Of a stretch of 64,000 bases of DNA, positions 43,214 to 53,501 are shown piece after piece. Each line of letters opens with the position of its first letter. Within the stretch, counting starts at the first letter, position 1. The notes below the pieces were generated by a model, which was not told the origin of the DNA, did not search any database, and was given only the letters and a program-made list of their open reading frames with translations. Position numbers and translations under genes: made by a program. Location: the NCBI GenBank assembly GCA_907165275.2, contig OU015649.1, positions 588,001 to 652,000 of the forward strand, read 5' to 3'. The DNA comes from Zygaena filipendulae (Eukaryota; Arthropoda; Insecta; Lepidoptera; Zygaenidae).

Positions 43214-43967
43214 TAGGGTTGCCAGGAGATCGGCTTTAGACATAGACATAGACATAACTTTATTTGGCATCACAAAATTTCTTAAAAGTAATACATGCAT
43301 CAAATTTAAAATGAATCGTATATAGTTTCCGTGATGCTAAAATAGACACCGTCTCAGCATATGATGTCGCATAAAGCGCGGCAGCGCTGGTTTTCAGCGG
43401 AGCCCGTACGACGCGGGGATACGTCCGCGCGATACCCGATCGTATGTCTGCCCGCCAATTCAAATACATACACATTACATAGATAAATATATATATACAA
43501 ATTATATAGATACATAATATATTATAGTGATTTATTGATAGTAAATAGAATAATAATAAAAATAACAGCTTTAGCCGGACATGTTTGGCTTTTTATGAAC
43601 TGGTCCGGCAAAATATTTTCTCGTCCGGCTTGTCCGGCTTTCGTTAAACTGCGCTAGTTGAAAGTCGAACGCAAGTGAAAACATTCTAATATGAGACTGA
43701 ATGATAATTGATAAGTAATTATTTGGGTAAGATAAGCTAGTTGGTAACGTGATTAATGAGAACATAATATTTTTTTTTTAAATTAAGTAATTTGTTTTTT
43801 TTTTGTGTTAATTATTTGTCCGGCTCTTAGAACATAATATTATGTCCGGCTTTAACCGGCTACGATTAGCTATTAAAAAGGGTAGGTATATCCGGCTTAT
43901 AGGGTAAAATGTCCGGCCAAATTAGCGCCGAGCAAGGCTTTGGTGTTTTTGGACCTGGCAACCCTAG
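43214..43967. mobile_element. DNA-transposon relic with TAGGGTTGCCAGG ends and GTCCGGC repeats
   Basis: Perfect 13-bp terminal inverted repeats: TAGGGTTGCCAGG (43214-43226) and CCTGGCAACCCTA (43954-43966). Inside, TCCGGC or its variants recur about nine times between 43570 and 43920. A tandem tagaca run followed by taactttatttggcatcac near 43235 looks like an inserted LINE 3' end. No transposase frame. A 60711-61072 segment has similar ends. Confidence 0.65.
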
Positions 43968-43999
43968 ATACGGGGTAACGGCCTGGCCTAGCAGTAGTA

Positions 44000-44110
44000 G
44001 CCTTGACGCGAGAAATTTTTATGCGAACACGGATCATCAGTCACGGTCGCGGCGCGGGTTAATTAATCACCGGGAACTCTTTCAGTTTTTTCCGAACTCT
44101 ATCAATACCG
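44000..44110. promoter_or_regulatory. GC-biased island with TTAATTAATCAC, possible regulatory element
   Basis: gcgcgggttaattaatcacc sits in otherwise AT-rich DNA, about 1.8 kb upstream of the membrane maltase gene. Shares TTAATCAC with 12055 and 58870. Confidence 0.3.
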
Positions 44111-44476
44111 TACTCTCCATTTCGTTCGCCGCATCAAGCGATATGAGTGCTCGATGTTTTTTCACCTAGGTAGGTACTTCTTCAGATGTTCCGCAATTAT
44201 TTGTGTATTGTTTTATTATTATTCACTAGCTGCTCCTCGCGGTTTCACCCGACGGTACCGACGGTGCCGATTCATTATGTTCGAGCACCCACCACCACGC
44301 ATTTTCTGTTCTCAGAATTTCACAATATTAGTTTTTTTTTATAAACTAACGGTTTTTACAATTTTACGGTGACATATATACCTATATTGAAAGTTGTGTC
44401 CAGCGTTAGTTATTCTTTTGTCAGGCCATTAGCACTAGAAAGGCTACGAACGATATTTTATGGGTGCTGTCATAAT

Positions 44477-44791
44477 GGGCATGTGGACTAATTTTTATTT
44501 TTTAGTCCATCTTGTAGATTATTAAAAAATATTGGACACGTTTTTTTTTTTACGTAATCAAAAAATAACGGCGATATATTGAGTTGAAATTTCGCGTGAC
44601 GTCACTATTCTGACAGTTTGTATGGTGGTTTTAGCGGTGACGTCACAACCCCTTCACCCTAAACTTTAATGCACTTTATCTCTGTATATTTTAATTTATT
44701 TAAAAAAGCATAAATACGTGTCTATTGTTTTTTTATTTTCTAACTGACGGACTAATTAGAATTTTGATTTTCAAAAGTAGTCCACATCCCT
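44477..44791 (+). mobile_element. MITE family B copy
   Basis: at|gggcatgtggactaattt at the left and tagtccacatccct|at at the right; two tgacgtcac motifs (cgcgtgacgtcactat, ggtgacgtcacaac). Confidence 0.8.
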
Positions 44792-45330
44792 ATTATTGTG
44801 ACGTCATAAAGAGCCACATCTACGAATCAACTAAATGAATAAAACTATTTAATTATAAAATAGGTACCTAAATCTATTCATATAATAAGATGCAATATTA
44901 TTTTGGACTGTTGTAACAATAATAATACCTATGGTTCTGTCAAATTAACTAGAATATAGCTTAATCACAATTAAAATGTGTTAAAATGTGAACAATAAAC
45001 TAAAAGTAATGGTACAATTTGATAAAATTTATCTCATGTATTCATTTCCTGAAAAATAACAAATTAGAATAATATTATTTGGGGTGCATTATCATAATAC
45101 GTACTACATCTACTTGTATAAATATAACGAAATCTAATAAAAATAACACGCAAAAAGTTTAATGTCGATGAAATAATTTATCGCATCCTGTATAAAGACG
45201 ATAGCCCCACTAGCATCCGGCATCAGCACGGACAGAGCCGCGGGTAGCCCATGTGTCTAGTTTTGGCGGTCGGAAGGCTAAATCCGGTAACATAATGAGT
45301 TCCGAGGCTAAATGCGTCTCTAAAAACCAT

Positions 45331-47715
45331 TGTAACTTTCACCCTCCTTCATCAATTTATGAACAACATCGAAGATGTTGAACATTTTAATTTTGGCCAA
45401 TTTCGTCTAATAGTAAGACCCAGTTTTACGTTGTGTTTTAAATGACTCCAGTTCTTTTAGGTTGAGATTCGATTCCGTCACCATCCTATCCGCATTATTA
45501 TAATGGGTCGAGGTTGGACTTAGGTATTAATTGAATAAAACAACCATCAATTAATTTGACATTTTATTTTAATATTTGTGCATAATATTTCTGTAAGAAA
45601 TATTTATATTTAGTACACCCAACTGCGTTTGAGTTGGGTGACATTCGATCTTTATATGGACTCGCTCTACACGAACGGTTCTATTTTTAAGTGCGAGACT
45701 ACACTGTACATCTATTTAACGTCTGTGCGTTAATAGTGTTGTTAGCCCGGAAGCAGAGAGACTCCAAAGACGGTATCCATATTACAGTGGTACACATAAT
45801 CACTAACTTACGTCTATCGACGTTAGTAGTGTTCGGATTCTGAGATAGGAATATGATGCTCATAGAACACCTCCCATACGATGTTTATTATAATCAACTT
45901 GATATTCCAATAGGAATATTTACAATGGCTCTCACTACATAACAAGTTTATTATATAGCGAGAGGTGGAATAGCCCCGTCCTGCGCTACCCACGGTGATG
46001 GTCATCCGCCTGCTCATAAGCAGTTACCACCCCCCCCCCACCTGTGTTGCACAAGGTAGAGAGTTCTCCAAATATGCATAACCGACATCCGTTAGAGGAT
46101 GAATCAGCTATATGAGACTGTACGTCCCGTATCAGCAGCAATCGTTGGAGGTCATAATTCGGCGGTGCCGAGACCCCTGGGTACGTGTCAGCCCGAAGAC
46201 CGAGGCCGTAATGCGGATAGTACCGCGACCTCAACACCATCCCAATAATTCAAATATAAGTGTATGAGACCAGTCTCGCCGGACATCATAACTTCAGTCG
46301 GTCAATTTGTGTTATAGTAGCTACACGTAGCTAAGGCCGAAGCCCAATTGATTGGATCACAGCTCGTCCTCGTACAACACCCACTCAGCACTCGTTTATT
46401 TTGATAAACAAGTCGTGTTGAAAAACACAACTGTTTACCGAGATCAAGCGTTAACGACTAGGTCGTCCACAGCCGATCCCATAGTCTCTGCACAACGTAA
46501 CAAAGTCACAAAGCGCATTGACTATAATTATTATGTTTGTAAAAAAAAGAAAGTAATGTTATCTTGAAAGAAGAGCGTTCAACACTCCCTTGGTGTAGGA
46601 AGCGATCCCGCGTCTCCAGTCAGCCGCATAGTCGATGATAGTTTTTGAATAACACGGAAGGCGTAGTTATTCAATAGACAAGATACAATACGTGCACAAC
46701 GAAACCCGTCACGGCGAAGACAACTCAAGGCGCGGATTTTTACCTCTCCACGTTATCTTACGCTCGCGACGCGCGACGTCTAACCGCTCAGGATTAGAGT
46801 TCATCGTCGTTGTAAATTCCAATAAATTGAAAATACACGTATGCATCGAGCCGATAAGATGTGATGAATTATAATTTAATAACAATAAAATTACAATCCA
46901 TACACACCGAAAGCCTTCCTCATAATAATATTTGTCTTCGCACAAGATATCCTAACGGACGTCGAGCGCGTTGACAAGGCTTTCGTACAGAGCGACAAGT
47001 CACTAAGTACGTAAGCTCGTTCGAACTCCCAACTACATCATCTTTATTGTGAAAGTGGTCGTCGGCATTCTCATCTTAGACCTTCACGTGAGACTCCAAT
47101 ATAATTTAGATTTGTATAATAATACAATATCTGTATACGAGCTACCACCAAACTCGTTTGTCAACACTCTATGTTAACTTAATATTTAGATAAGCATAAT
47201 AATGCAAATCTATATTCGAGCCACCACCAAACTCGTTTAACAACATTTAATGTTGTATACGCGACGCGCTCTACGCGCGACGCGTAGCCTCTCGACTCGC
47301 TCGTCCGCCCGCCGCGCGATGCCACTTCACGTCTCAGCCGCCCGCGTGGATACTGGCGGTGCGTTCACGTCTCGTTTGAGAGGGGTATGCGGGGGGTTGG
47401 GGGGTACAAGTCGATATCACCGTTACATCTGAAACCAAGCACACGGTTAATATACCTTATTATAAACATTTTATTTCATATGAATAATTACTTTATTCAT
47501 TTTAGTTTATGAATTATACATCAATAATCATATAAACTTTAGATTTCGAGTTTATCAACTCGCAATACTTTAAATACATTTCAACTTAAGATTTATAGCG
47601 TATTATATCATAATACATTATACATATAGTGTATTATGTTATAATACATTATACATATATCTTTAAAATGCTTTTTCGAATATAAATAAATTTTTAAGCC
47701 TCATAGGGCGTCACA
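45331..47715 (-). repeat. 3' LTR of the retrotransposon
   Basis: 2385 bp, unusually long for this class, with no supported ORF. Contains an acccaactgc / gagttgggt hairpin near 45620, a run of ten C near 46030, an imperfect 80-bp direct duplication (47098-47245, with accaccaaactcgttt twice) and AT-rich palindromes near 47600-47660. Confidence 0.95.
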
Positions 47716-47730
47716 ATCCCCCCCCAAAGT
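47716..47730 (-). other. Polypurine tract
   Basis: On the minus strand aactttgggggggggat lies immediately upstream of the 3' LTR, the expected position and composition of the plus-strand DNA primer. Confidence 0.75.
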
Positions 47731-48353
47731 TTTATGAAACACTGAGTAATAAAACTTTCTAAGTTATTTTCGCCTCTTTAATTATACCATAAATTTATTA
47801 TTTTTTTTTTGGGAAGCAGCCGCCCCAACACCCCTCCAACCACATTCAATCGTTCACCAATAAGGTGATGTGGAATGGCGATGTGTTTGTTATGGTATTA
47901 ATTAGTTTTGCTAGATCTCATATAGTTATGCTTTATCGCATAATAGGCGATTAAAGTATGTTTGTTATATCAAGACATCTTTTGGTTTTTGAACCAATAT
48001 ATATTGTTTAACTGATTGAATGTGATTGAGCCACTTCTCCCTGACCCAATTTATTTTCTATGTCTTTATTCACTTAAAATAATTATCACAATTATTTATG
48101 TACATTCGAATCAACAATATTTACAATCTTAAGATACAATCTTAATGATTAGTTCCTTCTTACAATATTATTAACAATCATATCAGGGTACAATCTTAAT
48201 AATATTTATTACATCGAATCAACAACATCAACAATCATAAGATACAATCTTAATGATTATTATTTCGAATCAACAACATTATTTACATATTAACAACCAT
48301 CTTAAACATTAAAAATGTTTACATTATTATCGGACCTTCGGGGTAGTCCTTTA
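47731..48353 (-). other. Non-coding stretch between pol and the 3' LTR
   Basis: AT-rich, with loosely repeated words (gaatcaacaa, gatacaatcttaatgatta). No envelope-like or other frame. Confidence 0.6.
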
Positions 48354-51300
48354 TTATTTATAATATTTGTACAAGTGAATAGCATTATAATTGCCTTTAA
48401 GGTTATCAGTGTTCACGTCTTGTAGAGTATAAACATTATTGAAAGGCACGGCGGCCACTCTGTATGGACCTTCATACAAAAATTCAAACTTTTTTGTCTC
48501 TTTACGCCCTTTAACGGACCTGTTATCTCTACGTATTTTTACTAAGTCACCAATTTGGAATACAATCAATTTATGACTCTTGTCATATTTTGTGCGTCGT
48601 ACATTACTAGCACTTTTTAAATTCTCTCGAACTTGAGTTCTGATATCGTGTAAATTTAAGGGTTTTCTGTTGATCATGAGCTTCTCATCAAATGATAATT
48701 TATTTGGTTCACCGTACATAACTTCACACGGAGTGAAGCCTATACTGTCATGAAAACTATTGTTATATAACTCTTCTAAAGTCGGTAGTATATTAGGCCA
48801 AGACTTATGATTCGAACCACAATAGGTTCTAAACAATCTACCCAACTCTCTGTTTACTCTTTCAACTGTATTCGGTCTAGGATTCCTCACAGTGGTATAT
48901 ATAGCTTTGATGCCCAACTCTTTCACGCCATCTCTCCACACATTACTTATAAATTGCTTTCCATTGTCAGTCATTATAGTTTTCGGTTTTATAATCTCTG
49001 AAAAGTGTTTTAGTTTAGATAAAACACTTCTGCCGGTGGCATCTTTCATCGGGTATAACTTTATAAATTTACTGAATGTGTCCTGAAAGACTATTATGAA
49101 TTTCAGCCCGAGGGTTCCTGCTGGTAGCGGTCCGTATATATCTGCCATTACAATGTCTCCAATGTCTTTAGACAATATCGACTGACAGGGTCCAACATAT
49201 TTAATATTCTCGCTCTTTGACATTTGGCATACATGACATGTTTTAATCCTCTTTCTCACATCTCTAGTAAGCGCATGCCAATAAAATCTATCTTTAATAT
49301 ATTTTACAACTTTATAAGCACCTTGATGCCCCATTTCAAGGTGTACTTGATCGATTATATCGTTAATTAAGATTTTTGGAAGATATATGACTTCCTTGCT
49401 CGTCTCAATTGAACTATAATACAAGATGTTGTTTCGTAATTTACATCGCAATATAATTCTATCTGATCTACTTTGTGCCACACTCACGCTTCCCAGACGT
49501 TCTTTAATTGCGCTGATATCAGCGTCTAATGATTGTAGTTCAGATAATCGGTTCAATTTTTCTTTGAGCTCAACATTTTCAGTAGTTTCTGTATATAAAA
49601 TCTCGAAGCATATACCCCTATCTTCCTGTATATGCTTGCCCTCAGGCAAATATCTCGATAATATATCGGCAACTAAATTTTGCTTTCCTGTTATGTGTTC
49701 TACTTTATAATTAAACTGTTCCAAATAAAGTATCCAACGCGTTACTCTACTGTTATAAAGCTTCCAATTCTTCACGAATATCAAAGCTTTATGATCAGTT
49801 TTAATCGTCAACTGTGCACCTCTTAGATATGTTTCAAACTTTTTTATACAACTTATTATTGCATAAAATTCTTGTTCAGTTACTGTCCAGTTTAATTCTG
49901 GTCCTTTTAATGTCTTACTGTGGTATCCTAAAATTTTCATTTCGTTATTATCGTCCAATTGATAGAGCACACCAGCCAATCCAATGCCCGAACAATCAGT
50001 TTGTAAGTAATACGGTTTATTAAAATCCGGATGGTGTAACATCACGGTTTTTATAAATCTTTCTTTTAATCGATCAAATGCACCTTGTTCCTCAGAACCC
50101 CAAGTCCATGATTGATCTTTCTTTAATAGTTTACACAATGGTACGATCAAATTGCTATAATCATGTATAAATCTTCGATAAAAATTACAGAGTCCCAAAA
50201 ATGCTCTTAATTGCTTTACTTTCTTAGGTTTTGGAAAATCTCTTATACTCTTTAACTTGTCTGGATCTGTTTGTATCCCTTCAGTGGATATTATGAAACC
50301 CAACATCTTAATCTCTTTACATATAAATTCACATTTTTGCAAGTTACAGGTCATACCCGCTTCATACAGTTTGCCAAGGACCGTCTGTATATGTTCGAAG
50401 TGTAAATCCAACGTTCCAGTTGTGATAATTGCCAAGTCATCTAAGTAATTCACACAAAACTCTCTTACTTCCGGACCCAATATCTTGTCCATTGCACGAC
50501 TGAAACTTCCCACTGAAGTCTTCAATCCTTGTGGTAGTACATTGTAAACATACGACTTTCCATTGAAGGTGAACCCTGTGTACTTTCTACTTTCTTTACA
50601 AATCGGTATTTGAAAGTATGCATTATTTAAGTCAATAGTGGTTATATATTTCGCACCATGAAATGAATTCAAAACGTCCAATTGCATTGGAGGTTTTTCA
50701 GTTTCGCCAATCATCTTTTTGTTTATGCCTCTAGCATCTAATAAGACTCTTATAGAGCCGTCTTTCTTCAATGTGAATGTTAACGGACTACTGTATGGTG
50801 TTGACATTCTCGTTATAATACCATTACTCTCCATCTCATCCAACTTCGATTGAAGTTTCGCCCTGTAGGCGTATGGTATAGGGTAAGATCTGTTTACAAT
50901 AGGAAGCTCATCGACCATCTCTATCTTATGTTCGTAGCAATTCGCTCGTCCTAGTTGTTCGGAGAACATAGAAGCATAAGATTTTAGAACAACTTTTAAA
51001 GTCTCTCTATTTTTAGTGTTTAAGTCGCAACCAATTTTTATATTATTAAAAATACTTTCAAAACTTGAGAAATCAATTTTGCATATTGCTACAATATTCC
51101 TCTTGAACAACTCTATAAAATATTCTTTTGCATCTTTAGTTATATACATTCCAGTTTTATCAGTACTTAAATCTATGATGGCCCTATTCATCCTTAGCCA
51201 ATCAAAACCAATAATACAAGATCTTACTAATTTAGGCACAATTAAGAAACTTGTTTCAATAATTAAATCGTTAAATCTCACAGGCAACAATACTATCTGT

Positions 51301-51740
51301 TGTATTTTAGAGCTCTTTTGTCCGAGGACACCTCTTATTTGAATCGCTTTTACAGGCATAGTAGCTAAATTCTGATTTTTCTTTGCAATTTCGATCCAGA
51401 GCTCTTCTGATATACAGGTAATATCGCTCCCTGTGTCCAGGAGAGCCTCTATCTCAAAATTGAATATATTTATTACAACTTCACTTTTAAAATTTTCTAG
51501 TACTTCAATTTCTCTCTGAGATTCATTTAAAACAGACTTAACATTAAGTTCTGAGATAATGACTCCCTGTTGTAACATGTCTTGTCTATTCTGTAAATGT
51601 TTTACAAAGTTGTACTTCATATTATTAAACTCATAGCCTAACCCCTCTTTGTGAGTTTGACCATTTAGTTCGATAGGTTTGTAGAGTCCTTGAGAATTTT
51701 TTCCTAACTTCTCGCCTGGGCGCCACCCCATGCTCTTCAT
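48354..51740 (-). CDS. Retrotransposon pol: G-patch-like, protease, RT, RNase H, integrase
   Basis: 1128 codons from the first in-frame Met; the frame is open upstream to the gag stop, as needed for frameshift expression. Residues 1-38 resemble a G-patch: MGWRPGEKLGK, GLYKPI and EGLGY. The aspartic protease is DTGS at 102-105. Reverse transcriptase has LPQGLKTS and YLDD (432-435). RNase H begins near 578 (TDCSG). Integrase has a zinc-binding HHCC (H800, H805, C835, C838), a D,D,E triad (Asp867, Asp925, Glu960) and a C-terminal EGPYRV (GPY/F) module. There is no chromodomain. Order RT-RNase H-IN and the YLDD box place it in Ty3/gypsy. All catalytic residues are intact. Confidence 0.95.
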   Translation of the reverse strand: MKSMGWRPGEKLGKNSQGLYKPIELNGQTHKEGLGYEFNNMKYNFVKHLQNRQDMLQQGVIISELNVKSVLNESQREIEVLENFKSEVVINIFNFEIEALLDTGSDITCISEELWIEIAKKNQNLATMPVKAIQIRGVLGQKSSKIQQIVLLPVRFNDLIIETSFLIVPKLVRSCIIGFDWLRMNRAIIDLSTDKTGMYITKDAKEYFIELFKRNIVAICKIDFSSFESIFNNIKIGCDLNTKNRETLKVVLKSYASMFSEQLGRANCYEHKIEMVDELPIVNRSYPIPYAYRAKLQSKLDEMESNGIITRMSTPYSSPLTFTLKKDGSIRVLLDARGINKKMIGETEKPPMQLDVLNSFHGAKYITTIDLNNAYFQIPICKESRKYTGFTFNGKSYVYNVLPQGLKTSVGSFSRAMDKILGPEVREFCVNYLDDLAIITTGTLDLHFEHIQTVLGKLYEAGMTCNLQKCEFICKEIKMLGFIISTEGIQTDPDKLKSIRDFPKPKKVKQLRAFLGLCNFYRRFIHDYSNLIVPLCKLLKKDQSWTWGSEEQGAFDRLKERFIKTVMLHHPDFNKPYYLQTDCSGIGLAGVLYQLDDNNEMKILGYHSKTLKGPELNWTVTEQEFYAIISCIKKFETYLRGAQLTIKTDHKALIFVKNWKLYNSRVTRWILYLEQFNYKVEHITGKQNLVADILSRYLPEGKHIQEDRGICFEILYTETTENVELKEKLNRLSELQSLDADISAIKERLGSVSVAQSRSDRIILRCKLRNNILYYSSIETSKEVIYLPKILINDIIDQVHLEMGHQGAYKVVKYIKDRFYWHALTRDVRKRIKTCHVCQMSKSENIKYVGPCQSILSKDIGDIVMADIYGPLPAGTLGLKFIIVFQDTFSKFIKLYPMKDATGRSVLSKLKHFSEIIKPKTIMTDNGKQFISNVWRDGVKELGIKAIYTTVRNPRPNTVERVNRELGRLFRTYCGSNHKSWPNILPTLEELYNNSFHDSIGFTPCEVMYGEPNKLSFDEKLMINRKPLNLHDIRTQVRENLKSASNVRRTKYDKSHKLIVFQIGDLVKIRRDNRSVKGRKETKKFEFLYEGPYRVAAVPFNNVYTLQDVNTDNLKGNYNAIHLYKYYK

Positions 51741-51754
51741 AATGTCGAACCCAC

Positions 51755-51812
51755 GGTTCCTTACACTGCCGACTGCAACCGGAACCCTCTTCGCAGTCTT
51801 TAGTTGTTTAAA
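51755..51812 (-). promoter_or_regulatory. -1 ribosomal frameshift signal: slippery TTTAAAC plus H-type pseudoknot
   Basis: TTTAAAC (51812-51806) lies in gag as T TTA AAC, followed by AAC and the gag TAA. Slipping back one base reads TTT AAA CAA CTA and enters the pol frame with no stop through 24 codons to the first pol Met. After a 7-nt spacer, stem 1 GACTGC (51798-51793) pairs with GCAGTC (51776-51771), extendable by a GA/TT step. Its loop holds GGTTCC (51786-51781), which pairs with GGAACC (51760-51755). Confidence 0.85.
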
Positions 51813-52789
51813 GGTGCGGTGCCTTCACTCTCCCGCTCCTCTTCTAAATTGCCCGATGTCACTGTCGACGTCGGTTTTGTTTCACTAGGTTTCCGCCACT
51901 CTTTGCGGTATTTATTTTGAAAATCCTTTTTCCAATTTTCATTAATATTCTTGTTGCTTTTTTGATATTTCACAGGTTGTTGCCTTTCCTCCGCTCTATT
52001 ATCATCCAAAGCCCTGAGGAATTTCGTTACCTCAGCAATTGTCTGACTCTTAGACCAGAACCATAAATCTTGTACATTAGTTGGAAAGTGTTTGATTATA
52101 TCGGACACCAGATCCTCCTCTGGTATTTGTCTTGTAAGCATTTTTGCTTGCCCTACGAGCTTTATAAAATGATCGGACATTTTCGGACATTTTTCCCCGT
52201 TCCATTTGTTATACGCAATCTCTCTACGTATTTTGTCTTGCTCGGGTTTTCCCCAATAAGTTTCGAGAAATTCTCGTTTAAAATCATTAAAGCTATACCA
52301 TGAATCTTTATAAATTCGGGCCCACGCCTTTGCCTCCGCCTTAAGACACTCAATAGCAATCTGTACCTCTCGTCCTTTCACATCACGTCTCTTTTCAAGA
52401 TACGTTTCTAGGTCCTCGATAAAAGTAACCGGATGCCCCTTCTCCGGGTTACTGAATTTAGGTTTTTCGTGTTGTAAACTCGATATATCGCTTACATATA
52501 TGACTTCCTCTTGAACTTCCGGCTCTGAACTCTCAATTGTAACCTCTTGAGGTACATCTTCCTTTTCAGATGGCCGCTTAAGCTCTTGTTCGAGAACTTC
52601 AATTTTATTTTGTAACCGTCGTGTAGTTCGTTTGAACAACTTGTACAAACGATCATACTTTGTTTCATTATCAGGTACCTCCTTTTCTCTGCCTTCGCGC
52701 CGCCTTTTACGCTGTGGCTGTACATTTTCTATTTCGGTCTCGGCTTCAACAGACTCCGTGGGTCCTTCATTCTCCTTCCTCTTGCCCAT
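51800..52789 (-). CDS. Retrotransposon gag (329 aa)
   Basis: Basic and acidic N-terminus (QRKRRREGREKE), a predicted coiled coil at about 45-72 (LFKRTTRRLQNKIEVLEQEL), then a Ty3-type capsid core with WYSFNDFKREFLETYW and HFIKLVGQAKMLTRQIPEED. The C-terminus is basic and ends APLNN. No CCHC zinc knuckle is present, so RNA packaging must rely on basic segments (inference). The start ATG at 52789 is the first in the frame. Confidence 0.9.
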   Translation of the reverse strand: MGKRKENEGPTESVEAETEIENVQPQRKRRREGREKEVPDNETKYDRLYKLFKRTTRRLQNKIEVLEQELKRPSEKEDVPQEVTIESSEPEVQEEVIYVSDISSLQHEKPKFSNPEKGHPVTFIEDLETYLEKRRDVKGREVQIAIECLKAEAKAWARIYKDSWYSFNDFKREFLETYWGKPEQDKIRREIAYNKWNGEKCPKMSDHFIKLVGQAKMLTRQIPEEDLVSDIIKHFPTNVQDLWFWSKSQTIAEVTKFLRALDDNRAEERQQPVKYQKSNKNINENWKKDFQNKYRKEWRKPSETKPTSTVTSGNLEEERESEGTAPLNN

Positions 52790-53480
52790 TTTTATTTATG
52801 CACTGATTCACTAGATTAAAGTTATTAAAAATTAAACTAAATCACAAGACAAGTCACTTAACAACTATTACACTTAACAACTATTATGATACAATTTATT
52901 TAAGGATCGTCCTTGCGATGTCAGTAATTCGCTTTTAGCACTGTTAAAATGTCAATAATTGTCTTTACATATCACTTTCACTATTGATGTTACTCGAGAT
53001 AATGTCTTTTATACGTATCACTTTCACTATTGCTGTTACTCAAGATACGTATTTAAATATCACTTTCACTATTAATGTTACTCGAGATATGTATTAATTA
53101 TCCTTCGGCAATCTGTAAGAGCATTGCAAGTTAATATTCCCAGCCTCAACACTTATAATGCGGATATTCAGAGTCAGGGTCGAATCTCACAACCTTTCCA
53201 TTTCACGGACAACAAATTGTAGGGTGTTACCCCTACGTTATTATGTTTAAATAGCCATGCATTTATTGACCTAGGCCACTTATATTCATTTTTGATCAAC
53301 CATGCGATTCGCTGTCGCGGTCGTTTTTATTTATTTGATTCAACCATGCGATTCACTGTCGCGGTCGTTTATTCGTATGTAAGCCAACCTTGCGATGCAC
53401 TGTCGCGGTCGTTTATTCGTATGTAAGCCAACCGTGCGATGCACTGTCGCGGTCGCTTTTACATTCCTAACTTAGCCATG
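52790..53480 (-). other. Repeat-rich leader between primer site and gag
   Basis: Two tandem arrays. At 52970-53093 there are three copies of a 42-46-bp unit beginning tatcactttcactatt. At 53298-53460 there are four copies of a 43-44-bp unit containing gcgatkcactgtcgcggtcg. No coding frame. This is the likely packaging and translation-control region. Confidence 0.75.
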
Positions 53481-53498
53481 ATCCTGGTCACGGCACCA
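53481..53498 (-). other. Primer-binding site, tRNA-His-like
   Basis: Minus strand TGGTGCCGTGACCAGGAT begins three bases inside the 5' LTR boundary and is complementary to a tRNA 3' end reading TCACGGCACCA. A 3' TCACGGCA end is characteristic of eukaryotic tRNA-His; the assignment is from memory of that family. Confidence 0.7.
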
Positions 53499-53501
53499 AA
53501 T

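Noticed and set aside
45823..47432. Several 60-84-codon frames inside the LTRs, present twice
   Set aside because: They appear twice because the LTRs are duplicated, not because of selection; none has a domain.
47731..48353. Possible envelope or accessory gene downstream of pol
   Set aside because: No frame of useful length; only AT-rich repeats.
52970..53460. Regularly spaced 43-46-bp repeats looked at first like a CRISPR array
   Set aside because: There are no unique spacers; the units are plain tandem duplications inside a retrotransposon leader in a eukaryotic genome.
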